Counted from the stretch's first letter, positions 36,348 to 45,633 are shown. The stretch: DNA of 64,000 bases from Pseudoglutamicibacter albus (GCF_031458175.1 NZ_JAVDXX010000001.1:1-64000), one strand, 5' to 3'. The notes: generated by a model not told the origin, from the sequence alone. Translations and numbers: made by a program.

Positions 36348-39047
36348 TCAGCGACGGTGGGGTAGCGGATTGCCTTCGAGGTCTGTTTCTTCGATGAGCT
36401 TCGCGTTGAGGATGTTCTCGAACGCGGCACGCCCGAACGAGACCGAGTTCTCGAGCTGTTCATCATCCTCGCTCGGAACAAAGTTATGCTCTTCAACGGG
36501 CGCCGGCGCTTGCGGCGGTGGGGCACCCCAGCCTGGAGCTGGAGCCTGGCTGTTGTTCTTGCTTTGCGCGAGCAACTGTTGATAGCGACTGAGCTTCCCG
36601 CCCGATGGCGGCGTTGGGGGCGCAGGCGCAGGTGCTGATGGGGCAACAGACGATGGTTTTGTTGGGGCCGCAGGCGCTGCCGGTTGTGGTGGCGCTACGG
36701 CAGGCGGAGCCGGTGCCGCTGGCGCCGCCGATGGTGCAGGCGCGGATGATGGTGTTGGCGCAGCGGGCGCCGCCGCAGGTGATGAGGCAGCCGGCGTGGG
36801 AGCGGTGGGTGGCTCTGGAGCGGGAGTAGCCGGAGGTTCTGGCTGAGGCTTCGGCGCATCGGCCAGCTCCTTATCGTGCCGCGGCGACTCTTCGTAGGGC
36901 GGCTCTTCGTAGGACGGGTCGTCGTGCCGTGGTGCGTTCGCGTACTGTGCTTCTCCGTAGGCCGGCTCTTCGTGCGGTGCTTCGTGGTGCTGTGGTTCTT
37001 CCGCGGCCGGAAGGTTGTTCCGGCCGTCAGCTTTTGGGCCGGCATCGCCGCCTTCAGCGACGTCGATGTCCGGTGTCACTCCTATCACTGCACTGATGGA
37101 AGCCTTGAGTGTTTCGGCGGCATCGGCACGGTTGCGGAACGCGTTCATCGGGCCAGGATTGCTGAACCCGAGGGTGAGAGTCTTCCCGTCATAGCCGGCG
37201 ACCGAGACGTCTTGCTGCAGGATCGACCACACGAACCTGCGGTTCTGTTTGACGTTCTCGAGGATCTGCGGCCACGCCCTGCGGAACATCTCAACGGAAC
37301 CCTCGGAACCTGCCGCGGGCCGTTCGGGTTGCTGTGCAGGTTCAGGCTCGGTTGCCGGTGGAGTCTCCGGAGCAGGTTCAGGAGTATAAGCGGGCTCGGA
37401 GGCAGAGGCAGGTGCCGGCGTGGCAGCAGGTTCGGGAGTAGGCGCAGCTTCCGGTTCGCGTGCCGGGGCTTGTGCGGGCGTGGGCTCCGGCGTTGCTTCA
37501 GGTGCCTGCGCAGGCTCGGGTGCCGATTCCGGTGCTGGTGCGGCTGGTTCTGTTTCCTCTGTAGGCGCAGGTTTCTGCGCAGGTTCAGCCGAAGCTGGCG
37601 CGGGTGCGGCTGGGCGGGGTGCAGCCGGTGTAGCCTGTGCAGCCGGTGCCGCTGGCTCTTGCATCTGGCGAGGCTCAGGATTTTGTGATGGCTGAGGCGC
37701 GGCCGGAGCCGAGTCCCGCAGTGCGGCGCGCGCGGCGGCAGCACCACGTCCCGCAGCCGGTGCCGCATCATTGGGTGCCGTTGCGGGTGCCGGTGAAGAT
37801 GGGCCGGCTTGCGCATCGGACTGTGTGGTTTTCTTATCTGGTGCGGGTGCAGGGGAGGCGCTGCCAGCTTCCATGGGGCCGCCGCTGAAGCTCAAGTGGC
37901 GTTCCACACGGTCCATGCGGGCGGCGAGGCCACGCTCGGTGTCATCGGTGGACGGCAACAATAGGCGTGCGCACAGGAGCTCAAGATGCAGGCGAGGGCT
38001 TGTTGCGCCGGTCATTTCGGTGAGCGCGGCGTTGGTGATGTCGCCCCACCGAGACAGCTCTGCCGGGCCTAGGCCGGAGGCTTGGGTTGCCATCCGCTGG
38101 ATCTGGTCTTCGGGCACGCCGTGCAGAACATCGGAGGCGTTCTCGGGGACGGCGCGCACCAGAATGAGGTCGCGGAAGCGTTCCAGAAGGTCCTCAACAA
38201 AACGGCGAGGGTCCTGGCCAGACTGGATCACGCGGTCCACGGCCGCGAACACGGAAGCGGAATCGTGCGCGGCCAACGCATCCACCACATCGTCCAGAAG
38301 CTCACCGTGGGTGAAACCCAACAGTGCGACAGCGAGGTCGTATGAGATGCCGTCATCACCGGAGCCGGCCATGAGCTGATCGAGGACGGAGAGTGTGTCG
38401 CGGGCGGAACCGCCGCCGGCACGCACCACGAGAGGCACTACCCCGGGTGCGATCGCTACATGCTCAACATCAGCAAGATGCTGCACATATTCAGTCATGG
38501 GTTCCGGCGGGATGAGCCGGAAAGGGTAGTGGTGGGTGCGCGAACGGATGGTGCCAATGACCTTCTCAGGTTCGGTTGTCGCGAAAATGAACTTGATGTG
38601 CTCCGGCGGCTCTTCCACGATTTTCAGCAACGCGTTGAAGCCGGCCGAGGTCACCATGTGGGCTTCATCGATGATGAAGATCTTGTAGCGGTCGCGTGCA
38701 GGAGCGAAGGATGCACGCTCGCGTAGCTCGCGGGCGTCATCCACACCGCCGTGGGAGGCGGCGTCGATTTCGATTACGTCAAGGGAGCCCGAGCCGCCCG
38801 TCGCAAGATCGCGGCAGGACGGGCATTCGCCACATGGATGCGAGGTGGGGCCGTTCTCGCAGTTGAGGCAACGGGCGAGGATGCGTGCCGAGGTCGTCTT
38901 ACCGCAGCCGCGGGGCCCAGAGAACAGGTACGCGTGGTTGACACGGTTCTTATCCAAAGCCACTTGGAGCGGTTTGGTCACGTGATCTTGCCCGATGACG
39001 TCTTCGAACGTGTCGGGTCTAAACCGGCGGTATAGCGCTGTGCTCAC
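36348..39047 (-). CDS. dnaX: DNA polymerase III subunits gamma and tau
   Basis: Clamp-loader ATPase of 899 residues. AAA+ module: Walker A GPRGCGKT (44-51), zinc ligands Cys63, Cys72, Cys75 and Cys78, Walker B with IIDEAHM, and the arginine-finger SRC-type region. After about residue 370 comes a very long Pro/Ala/Glu-rich linker, a folded DnaE-binding-like domain (FRRAWPQILENVKQNRRFVWSILQQDVSV), then a second low-complexity tail rich in Pro, Ala and acidic repeats. The linker and tail make it far longer than E. coli tau (643). ATG 39047 starts the conserved MSTALYRRFRP. Confidence 0.96.
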   Translation of the reverse strand: MSTALYRRFRPDTFEDVIGQDHVTKPLQVALDKNRVNHAYLFSGPRGCGKTTSARILARCLNCENGPTSHPCGECPSCRDLATGGSGSLDVIEIDAASHGGVDDARELRERASFAPARDRYKIFIIDEAHMVTSAGFNALLKIVEEPPEHIKFIFATTEPEKVIGTIRSRTHHYPFRLIPPEPMTEYVQHLADVEHVAIAPGVVPLVVRAGGGSARDTLSVLDQLMAGSGDDGISYDLAVALLGFTHGELLDDVVDALAAHDSASVFAAVDRVIQSGQDPRRFVEDLLERFRDLILVRAVPENASDVLHGVPEDQIQRMATQASGLGPAELSRWGDITNAALTEMTGATSPRLHLELLCARLLLPSTDDTERGLAARMDRVERHLSFSGGPMEAGSASPAPAPDKKTTQSDAQAGPSSPAPATAPNDAAPAAGRGAAAARAALRDSAPAAPQPSQNPEPRQMQEPAAPAAQATPAAPRPAAPAPASAEPAQKPAPTEETEPAAPAPESAPEPAQAPEATPEPTPAQAPAREPEAAPTPEPAATPAPASASEPAYTPEPAPETPPATEPEPAQQPERPAAGSEGSVEMFRRAWPQILENVKQNRRFVWSILQQDVSVAGYDGKTLTLGFSNPGPMNAFRNRADAAETLKASISAVIGVTPDIDVAEGGDAGPKADGRNNLPAAEEPQHHEAPHEEPAYGEAQYANAPRHDDPSYEEPPYEESPRHDKELADAPKPQPEPPATPAPEPPTAPTPAASSPAAAPAAPTPSSAPAPSAAPAAPAPPAVAPPQPAAPAAPTKPSSVAPSAPAPAPPTPPSGGKLSRYQQLLAQSKNNSQAPAPGWGAPPPQAPAPVEEHNFVPSEDDEQLENSVSFGRAAFENILNAKLIEETDLEGNPLPHRR

Positions 39048-39226
39048 CCCACCAGACTACCCAGAGACCACAGCAGACCCCTAGCAAAGGGTGCACGATG
39101 GTGGCTGAATATTCGTTCTAAGCAAACAAAGTGGCGGATGCCTAGACATGGGCGGGTGAGTGTGGAAGTGTCACACATAGAAGACCTCGGGGAGCTACCC
39201 CGGTCTCAGCGTGAAAGGAGTATCCC

Positions 39227-39397
39227 ATGAGCTTGGGAGACAAGTTGGAAAACGCTAAGGACAAGGTAGTCGGCGCCGCTAAGGATAAGCTTGGCGATCT
39301 GCGCGATGACAAGGGCCAGCAGGCTGAAGGCAAGGCCCAGAACGCTAAGGGCAAGGCCGGCGACGCTGCAGAGGACGTCAAGGACAACCTCAAGTAA
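39227..39397 (+). CDS. CsbD family small protein
   Basis: A 56-residue hydrophilic protein, almost all Lys, Asp, Ala and Gly, with repeated KDK and GKA motifs (LGDKLENAKDKVVGAA; AEGKAQNAKGKAGDAAEDVKDNLK). These features match CsbD-like stress proteins, which are of unknown mechanism. AAAGGAG lies 6 nt before the ATG. It is transcribed opposite to dnaX and lies between dnaX and the SRP RNA. A hairpin with a CACGGCG stem at 39482-39500 may end its transcript. Confidence 0.8.
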   Translation: MSLGDKLENAKDKVVGAAKDKLGDLRDDKGQQAEGKAQNAKGKAGDAAEDVKDNLK

Positions 39398-39601
39398 GCC
39401 TCGCGCTACACAAGTTTGAACGGTAGTTGCGGGCTTCGAATATTCGGCTAGCTGACTACTGGAATATACGGACGAGGGGTTCACGGCGATGACCGCCGTG
39501 GGCCCTTCGCTCGTTTAAGTCATCGAGTGTATGCCTGGGCTGTAAGCGAGTGTGTGCGGAGGACGGTGGTTCGTTCGGGCGGAGGGAAGAGTTAAAAGTA
39601 A

Positions 39602-39691
39602 CGACCCCTCACGCACCTGCCAGAGCCCACTTACCCTTGCTGCCTTCCGGCCCTGGGGGAGTTCAGCGAGATAACACCACGTGAGGGGTCG
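39602..39691 (-). ncRNA. ffs: Small signal recognition particle RNA (4.5S type)
   Basis: On the minus strand the strongly conserved SRP domain IV appears as CAGGGCCGGAAGGCAGCAAGG, with the GGAA tetraloop and symmetrical internal loop. It is enclosed by a 12-bp terminal stem (CGACCCCTCACG with CGTGAGGGGTCG). The length of about 90 nt fits the bacterial small type. It lies upstream of dnaX, its usual place in actinobacteria. Confidence 0.93.
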
Positions 39692-39823
39692 CGTATCAGT
39701 CTAACTGAGAGGCTAATAGGACGCGAATCAGCCGTGTAGGTGGTCTCGATTGGCTCTTAGCTGTTTAGTTCGCTAAAGTATGTAAAGCCTTGTTCAGGCC
39801 TGGGGTCTGAAGTGGGTATCCGA

Positions 39824-39908
39824 GGAGGATTCGCCTAGCGGCCTATGGCGCACGCCTGGAACGCGTGTTGGGTTCACGCCCTCGGGGGTTCAAATCCCCC
39901 ATCCTCCG
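39824..39908 (+). tRNA. tRNA-Ser (anticodon GGA)
   Basis: The acceptor stem GGAGGAT pairs with ATCCTCC, G is the discriminator and CCA is not encoded. The anticodon arm CACGC-CTGGAAC-GCGTG gives anticodon GGA, a long variable arm (TTGGGTTCACGCCC region) follows, and the T arm has GGTTCAAAT. The long variable arm identifies a class II tRNA, consistent with serine. A perfect terminator follows. Confidence 0.96.
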
Positions 39909-39917
39909 CGTTTGTTA

Positions 39918-39960
39918 AGTCTCGGGACATCGGTTCATACGGTGTCCCGAGACTTTTTTA
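39918..39960 (+). terminator. Intrinsic terminator of tRNA-Ser
   Basis: 12-bp stem AGTCTCGGGACA with its complement, a 13-nt loop, followed by TTTTTA. The best intrinsic terminator in the window. Confidence 0.9.
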
Positions 39961-40076
39961 TCTCCTCTCGCGTTGAGGTGGCTGTACTGGTGCCGCTGTG
40001 TGAGTAGCGTTGCGGGACGGTTTCATCCTCGTAGCGGGACACGCTTCATTCATTCGCTACTTCGCCTTGCTGTGAA

Positions 40077-40084
40077 ACAAATTA
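40077..40084. repeat. Target-site duplication, left (ACAAATTA)
   Basis: The same 8 bp occur at 41471-41478, directly outside the two ends of the insertion sequence. Confidence 0.9.
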
Positions 40085-41470
40085 GGGTTAAGGGTCAAAA
40101 TGTGTGTCTGGTTTGGGTGTGTTGCGGGGGTTAGATGTGGCCTTTTTGGATGCCGATTGAGTGTGTGTAGGTGGTGTCGATAGCGTTGTCGTAGAGGGCT
40201 GGTCGTCCTGTTTGGTGGTCGGCTTGGTTCTTGTTGTGGGTCAGGGCTGGTACTTTGGCGAGTTGGTTTTGGCCCCAGTTGGACTGCCTGGCGATTTCTG
40301 TTGGATCGTCAGGCAGTTCTGTTTTCTGGTAGAGCCACCATTCCAGCATTTTTCGTTGGTGTTCTCCGGTTCTGCCGCGGTGGGTGCGGGTGAGCAGTTT
40401 CAGTTCGGCGTTGATCGCGCCTTCAAGGCTGTTGGTGGTGGATTTGATGCGGTGCCGGTGCTGTAGTTCGGTCGGTGGGTTGAGGTAGGTGAACAGGAGG
40501 TTGTTACGCCATAGGTGTAGCAGGCTGTTGTAGGCCTTACGGGTGTTCGGGTGTGTCCAGGCCCAGTGGCGTTGTTGGGTGATTGGGTCTGTGGTGAAGG
40601 TTTTCTGGTTGAGCCATCTCCGGTAGAAGGTGCCGTATTCATGGAGTTGCCTCGCCCAGGTGGCTGCTTCATCCAGGGTGGTGATCCGGGTCAGGTTCCG
40701 TGCTAGTTGATAGATCGCTTTGCCCGCATCGGTACGCGGGTGTGAGGTGGTGTAGCGTCGTACAACTCGTTGTGCATGCACCAGGCAGCGTTGGATCACG
40801 GTGGCAGGCCAGCATTTCTTGATAGCGCTGGCGGCTCCTTGTCCTCCATCGATGACAGCGATCACTGGTGCGGGGATACGTTGAAGTAGTCGTTGGTAGT
40901 CCAGGCTGGTTTCACGCTTGCACCAGTGCCAGGCCAGGACATGATCGAAGGTGGCTGCCACGATAAGACACCCGGCACCGGTGTAGGTTCCATCGATAAA
41001 GATCTGGTCATAGATCGTCCCGGCGTGTTTGATCATCGGGTCGGGTACTTCAACCAGCCAGCACCAGCTAAACCGTCGCTTCAACGTCGAAGGGCTCACC
41101 CCGGCCTGTTGTGCGGTGTCTTTCAAGCTACGGGTCGAGGTGCAGTGAGCGATGAACTGCTTGAACACTGCTGCTTTGGTGATGTCAGTCCGGGTTTTGG
41201 TGCTTGAGGCTCCGCAGAGTTTGCACCGCCACCTTGTCCTACCTTGTGTGGTGGTGCCATTGCGTTTCATATCGCCACCGCAGTGGCATCGTGGTCTGTT
41301 CTTCGGCATCCAGCCACCACACCACTAGCCGGTAGCACATCAAGGGCACCACACCGAGGAATGAACGCTCACACCACCGATATATGCCCAGCAGCCATAT
41401 ATATCCGCTGAAACCCGCGCCAACACAGCCGAAAACACCAACCCCAGACACACATTCTGACCCTTAACCC
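40085..41470. mobile_element. IS1249-like insertion sequence (IS256 family), 1386 bp, intact
   Basis: The ends carry 27-bp inverted repeats (40085-40111 and 41444-41470) starting GGGTTAAGGGTCA and differing at one position. The element has an 8-bp direct duplication of the target on both sides and one full-length transposase gene. With a single mismatch between the ends and perfect duplications, insertion looks recent. Confidence 0.93.
40131..41309 (-). CDS. IS1249/IS256-type transposase
   Basis: Transposase of 392 residues. The N-terminal zinc ribbon has CHCGG and RWRCKLCGA (Cys pairs), followed by a helix-turn-helix (TARSLKDTAQQAGVSPSTLKRRF-like). The RNase-H-fold catalytic core has Asp in IFIDGTYTGAG, Asp in AVIDGGQGAASAIKKCWP with the downstream C/H pair in IQRCLVHAQRVVRRY, and Glu in STTNSLEGAINAELK. 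This DDE triad with the Cys-His pair is typical of the IS256 (mutator-like) superfamily. The frame is unbroken, so it is probably active. Confidence 0.93.
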   Translation of the reverse strand: MPKNRPRCHCGGDMKRNGTTTQGRTRWRCKLCGASSTKTRTDITKAAVFKQFIAHCTSTRSLKDTAQQAGVSPSTLKRRFSWCWLVEVPDPMIKHAGTIYDQIFIDGTYTGAGCLIVAATFDHVLAWHWCKRETSLDYQRLLQRIPAPVIAVIDGGQGAASAIKKCWPATVIQRCLVHAQRVVRRYTTSHPRTDAGKAIYQLARNLTRITTLDEAATWARQLHEYGTFYRRWLNQKTFTTDPITQQRHWAWTHPNTRKAYNSLLHLWRNNLLFTYLNPPTELQHRHRIKSTTNSLEGAINAELKLLTRTHRGRTGEHQRKMLEWWLYQKTELPDDPTEIARQSNWGQNQLAKVPALTHNKNQADHQTGRPALYDNAIDTTYTHSIGIQKGHI

Positions 41471-41478
41471 ACAAATTA
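41471..41478. repeat. Target-site duplication, right (ACAAATTA)
   Basis: Identical to the left duplication at 40077-40084. Confidence 0.9.
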
Positions 41479-41731
41479 CACTTTCAGCTTTGTGTGTGTC
41501 TTACGCCCCTAGGTGGCTTCACATCTAACGCTTTCCGGGGTACCGGACAGAGAAACCTGTACACAAACGGTTCATCAGCATTCAGCTTCCGCGGATTTAT
41601 AAGGAAGTTTGGCCCTTCGGGCTGTAATCGGGTTATGAAAGATAATTTTTCTTTTGTTCTTCTATGGTGCTTTTGGATGCGCTTGGCTACTTTAGGTTCT
41701 AAACAGAAACACATGCCTAAGGGGCGCCATC

Positions 41732-42439
41732 ATGACAAATCTAAAACGAAGCGCTATCGCCACAGCCCTGACGCTCGCGCTTGTTTCCGGGCTAGCCGCC
41801 TGCGGATCCAGCGACGATGCGACGCCCGCCGACGCGGCAAGTTCAGTCTCGCCGTCTGTCAGCCCGAGCGATAAGGAAGCGAAAGACGAAAACGTTTCCG
41901 GTAGCGGCAAAGAATCTGCGAGTGCGAAGCCTTCCGCGAGCCCGTCACCAGAGGGGCCATATAAACCTGCAACCTCTAAACATAGAGCTCAGAACGTGCC
42001 GCCTCCTGGCCCGCTACCCAAAGTGGCGAGAGAAGACAGCAAGGCTGGACAAATTGCCTTCGTTGAGCATTGGCTGAAAGAGCTCAACTATGCGTGGGAA
42101 GTCGGCTCGTTCCGTAAAGAGTTCTGGGACATTACCTCACGTAAGTGTGAATACTGCCAGGCCGCTAACAGGGTGTTCGAACGCATGAAGAAAGACAATG
42201 CATGGGCTGTCGGCGGGAAGATTCGTTATGAAAATATCCAAGCGCCAAATAAGAAGCTCGACAGTGGGAAGTTTTTTGTTACGTTCATCGCGCACGAAGG
42301 GAAACGGTCCTATTTCAGGCCGGGGAAGTCGACAGCTGTAGAAACGACACCTGCCAATTCAACTAAGAACGGAACGTTCATATTGGAACGTAAAGCTAAC
42401 GGCTGGGAAGCACGAGGAGTCTACGGTGCCGAGCGTTAA
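41732..42439 (+). CDS. DUF6318 family lipoprotein
   Basis: Exported lipoprotein of 235 residues with a signal peptide and the lipobox SGLAAC, so Cys24 would be lipidated. A Ser/Pro/Lys-rich spacer (about 25-90) leads to the conserved domain. In it, AGQIAFVEHWLKELNYAWEVGSFRKEFWDITSRKCEYCQAANRVFERMKKDN contains a Cys-x-x-Cys pair. This is the DUF6318 pattern of Micrococcales, of unknown function. AAGGGG precedes the ATG. It overlaps the following secreted protein gene by 14 bases and starts 253 bp from the IS. Confidence 0.85.
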   Translation: MTNLKRSAIATALTLALVSGLAACGSSDDATPADAASSVSPSVSPSDKEAKDENVSGSGKESASAKPSASPSPEGPYKPATSKHRAQNVPPPGPLPKVAREDSKAGQIAFVEHWLKELNYAWEVGSFRKEFWDITSRKCEYCQAANRVFERMKKDNAWAVGGKIRYENIQAPNKKLDSGKFFVTFIAHEGKRSYFRPGKSTAVETTPANSTKNGTFILERKANGWEARGVYGAER

Positions 42440-43535
42440 AAATAATCAAAAACTCCTTGTCAATACTGCACTAATTGCAATTCTGTTTACATTCCTACCG
42501 GGAAGCAACGCGAATGCCCAGGACGTTTCATACAAGGGCGATGGAGTGGCCTTAGAAGGATTCAAAACTCAAGAACAAGAGGAAATCAACAACGTCAGCG
42601 GTTCATCCGCGCCGGGGGCGCCCTCTCATGCGCCGGCGGCTGCTCCTAAGTTTTTTGGGAAGCGTTTGTTGTGGGATCCAGCTTGTACCCCGGGCGCGTT
42701 GGATCGCTCCGGCGCGGTGACCGGTTCCACCAAGGTTGCAGGTAGTGACCTGCACGTGGCTGAGATGGTGGACTCTAAAGCTCGTAACGCGGCTAAAACC
42801 CAAGCCTGCACCCGACGGGCTGTGGATGAGTGCGGTCAACGTGACGACCTGCTCTACACCACCAACACCGCCACCACACAACTCGCCTGCCGCGCCAAGA
42901 ACAAACCATCTAAGAACGATGCCCCGGCTCAGCAGGCCCCGCTGACCATCACCGAAATCCGGACCCTGATCGAGACCGAAACCAAACGCATCCACATCCA
43001 CCCTGGAGCAGTCACCACGGATGCGATCAAACCCAACACCCTCACCACCGCCTGGACCAACTTCTACCTCACCAAAAACAACAAAACCGGCAACAGCTCT
43101 GGTGCTGTTGATGGTGTGGTGCGAGAAACCATCGAAGTCCTCGATGAAAACGTCACAGTGGAACTCACACCTGTGAAGTATCGGTGGAAATACGGCGACG
43201 GCGAAGCCCGCACTTCCAGAACCGCAGGAAAGATGCTGCCCACACGTGCGGATGTGTGGGAGAAAGAAACCCCGACCTCCCACATGTACCAGAAACGAGG
43301 AACCTACCGGGTGGAAGCCACCGTCACCTACACCGGGAAATACTCCCTGGATAACGGTGAAACCTGGGACACCATCCCAGGCACCTTAGAAACCCAAGCC
43401 ACACCCCTAGACATACGGGTGTGGAGCATGCGGTCCGTCAATGTCTCTGGTCCCTGCCAACCAGGCAACTCGAGCAACGATCCGACCTGCAAAATACAAG
43501 ACTTCACCATCTTCAAACCCCGCCAAACACGCTAA
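42426..43535 (+). CDS. Secreted protein with PKD-like domain
   Basis: A 369-residue exported protein. The signal peptide is about residues 8-31 (LLVNTALIAILFTFLPGSNANA). The mature part has a disordered segment, two Cys pairs and, near the C-terminus, a beta-sandwich with YRWKYGDGEA and TPTSHMYQKRGTYRVEATVTYTGKYS, the pattern of a PKD fold. GTG 42426 has GAGGAG 7 nt upstream and overlaps the DUF6318 gene, so both are made together and may interact on the cell surface. From about 42600 on, GC content rises sharply compared with the first 170 bases. Confidence 0.75.
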   Translation: MPSVKNNQKLLVNTALIAILFTFLPGSNANAQDVSYKGDGVALEGFKTQEQEEINNVSGSSAPGAPSHAPAAAPKFFGKRLLWDPACTPGALDRSGAVTGSTKVAGSDLHVAEMVDSKARNAAKTQACTRRAVDECGQRDDLLYTTNTATTQLACRAKNKPSKNDAPAQQAPLTITEIRTLIETETKRIHIHPGAVTTDAIKPNTLTTAWTNFYLTKNNKTGNSSGAVDGVVRETIEVLDENVTVELTPVKYRWKYGDGEARTSRTAGKMLPTRADVWEKETPTSHMYQKRGTYRVEATVTYTGKYSLDNGETWDTIPGTLETQATPLDIRVWSMRSVNVSGPCQPGNSSNDPTCKIQDFTIFKPRQTR

Positions 43536-43771
43536 CCCCACACAACGGCACACACCCACCAAAGCGCGAGCCCCGCAAAACCGGCCGACTGTCGCCTGTT
43601 GGTTCTGGCCTGCCTAGTCATCTGCGGTGCCCGTGAGACGGGTAAGGGACGGGATATTTGTAGCAATTTGGCGAAATCTTGTTACTAGCGGCTTCTTTAC
43701 GCAGGTTTTGGCATATCGTGGGTGCAGTAGTAATACGGTTCATCCTTCACGAAATTCTTGAGGAGTGCACT

Positions 43772-45613
43772 ATGGCGGATCAGAGTATTCCGCAACCGCC
43801 GCAACAGCCCGGCGGCGGGCAGCAGCCGCAGAACAATCAATACGGCGGCTACCCGCAACAAGGTGGACACCCACAACAGGGCGGATCCCCACAGCACAAC
43901 GGCTACCCGCAACAGGGCGGTTACCCGCAGCAAGGTAACTACCCGCAGCAACCTGGTTTTCAGGGTGGTCCGCAGGCACCTAAACCGAACCCGTTCCAGG
44001 GCATCGGTAAAGACGTTTACATCAAGCTCGGCACCGTGCTCGGTATCGGTGTTGGCGCAGCGGTTGTCTCCTCACTGATTTTCGGTTTCCTCTACTGGGC
44101 CGTATATGAGAAGAAGTCGTGGGCCGGCATGTCAGCGTTCATGCATGAAAACTTCTTCTCGTTCATGCATTTGCCGGCTGCCGGTTTCCGTAACGTCCTC
44201 CACTATCACGGCGACAGCGCGACTTTCTCTCCTCTGACGATCTCGGTTCTCACCTTGATCGCGATATGGTTCTTCGGCCGCAAGCTGCGTTCCACCACGT
44301 TGGTCTCTAACTGGATCGCAAAGCTCGTGATCGCTGCCGCATCCGGCCTGGCGTTCTGGGGCGCACTGGTGATTCTCTCCGCGATCTTCGCGTGGGCTCC
44401 CGGCGGCGGAAGCGGTGCCTGGGCCGGCTCGTTCGGCGGCGCCGTCTACACCCTTGTGACGGTTGGCGGTCTGGTCTGGTACCTGCTCTCCCCGAAGGGC
44501 ATCCCGGACAAACTCAACATCGGTGCCGCTGTGCGTTTGCTCCTGGAACACCTTGCCGTTGTCGGTGTTTTCGGGTTCCTCTTCAGCCTCCTGAGCATCC
44601 TGACCGCTGGTGGCTACGCCCCTAAGGGTGAGATGTTCATCAGTGTCCTCGCGGGCATCCCGCACGTCGTCTTCAGCTGGTTTAACGCGATCTACTTGGG
44701 CTCCTTCTCGACCGGCTACGGCAGCTCATTCGGCTACGGCGGCTACGATTGGTGGGCTGTACTCGTCGGCGTCATCGTCGCGCTTCTCGCGCTGGCTATT
44801 TTCGCGTTGCGCTGGGCAGCACGCGGCCAGGCCGCCGCTCCACTGAGCGCAAGCTGGCGCCTGCCAGCGGTCTACGCCGCAGGTGGCTTGTTCATGCTCT
44901 TCGCCCTGTTCTCCGGGACGGATGCTGACTTCTCCGCTGGCGCTAGCCTTGCAGGCTGGAACTTCATCCTGTTGGCGCTCGTCGGTGCCGCCATCGAAGC
45001 GTTGGCGCGCTACGTTGTCCCGGCATCCATGGGCTTCCTGCCTGGCACGCTACTCAGCTGGATCAACGTGGGTATCCCGGAAGGTCCACAGAACTTCCAG
45101 CAGCTGGGACAAGTTGCGCACCAGCGCCGCCAAGAGTCCCAGGCACGCATGCAGCACATGCAACAGCAGATGCAGCAACAAGGCCAGCAGTACCCTCAGC
45201 AGAACCCGTACGGTTACGGTCAGCAGGGTGGAGCTCCGACGCCACCAGAGCAGGGCCAGTCAGGCCAACCAGGTCCTTATGGTCAGCCAGGCCAGCAGGG
45301 CGGGGCTCCGATGCCTCCGCAGCCAGGCCAGTCAGCCCAGCCAGGGCCATATGGCCAGTCGGGCCCGTACGGTCAGGCACCTCAGCAGGGTGGCGCGCCG
45401 ATGCCTCCGCAGCCAGGCCAGCCACCTCAGCAAGGCCAACCGGGCGCTTACGGCCAGCAGGCTCAGCAGGGTGGTCAGCAGGGTCAACAGGGCGGTCAGG
45501 CTCCACTTCCACCACAGCCAGGCGGTCAGAACGGCCAGGGCAGCCAAGGTGACCAGGGCGGTCAGAACAACCAGGGTGGTCAGCCGCAGAACCCTAACGG
45601 CCAGAACCAGTAA
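43772..45613 (+). CDS. Polytopic membrane protein with Q/G/P-rich tails
   Basis: A 613-residue protein. The N-terminal 75 residues are repeats of GYPQQGG type. Roughly eight hydrophobic segments follow between about residues 85 and 450, starting with GTVLGIGVGAAVVSSLIFGFLYWAVY. The C-terminal 150 residues are again low in complexity with QQGGAPMPPQPGQ repeats. I do not recognise a function for the membrane core. Low-complexity tails of this kind are frequent in actinobacterial envelope proteins. GAGGAG precedes ATG 43772; in-frame codons from 43679 lie upstream of this signal. A hairpin terminator follows. Confidence 0.75.
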   Translation: MADQSIPQPPQQPGGGQQPQNNQYGGYPQQGGHPQQGGSPQHNGYPQQGGYPQQGNYPQQPGFQGGPQAPKPNPFQGIGKDVYIKLGTVLGIGVGAAVVSSLIFGFLYWAVYEKKSWAGMSAFMHENFFSFMHLPAAGFRNVLHYHGDSATFSPLTISVLTLIAIWFFGRKLRSTTLVSNWIAKLVIAAASGLAFWGALVILSAIFAWAPGGGSGAWAGSFGGAVYTLVTVGGLVWYLLSPKGIPDKLNIGAAVRLLLEHLAVVGVFGFLFSLLSILTAGGYAPKGEMFISVLAGIPHVVFSWFNAIYLGSFSTGYGSSFGYGGYDWWAVLVGVIVALLALAIFALRWAARGQAAAPLSASWRLPAVYAAGGLFMLFALFSGTDADFSAGASLAGWNFILLALVGAAIEALARYVVPASMGFLPGTLLSWINVGIPEGPQNFQQLGQVAHQRRQESQARMQHMQQQMQQQGQQYPQQNPYGYGQQGGAPTPPEQGQSGQPGPYGQPGQQGGAPMPPQPGQSAQPGPYGQSGPYGQAPQQGGAPMPPQPGQPPQQGQPGAYGQQAQQGGQQGQQGGQAPLPPQPGGQNGQGSQGDQGGQNNQGGQPQNPNGQNQ

Positions 45614-45633
45614 CGGTTGAATCACGGTTCGCG

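Noticed and set aside
41494-41874. Open frame of 126 codons between the IS and the DUF6318 gene
   Set aside because: It overlaps the lipoprotein gene in another frame, and its second half is a shadow. The first part is AT-rich leader sequence.
39961-43771. Genomic island or prophage after tRNA-Ser
   Set aside because: A tRNA gene, an IS and accessory surface genes are adjacent, but there is no integrase, no duplicated tRNA end and no phage gene.
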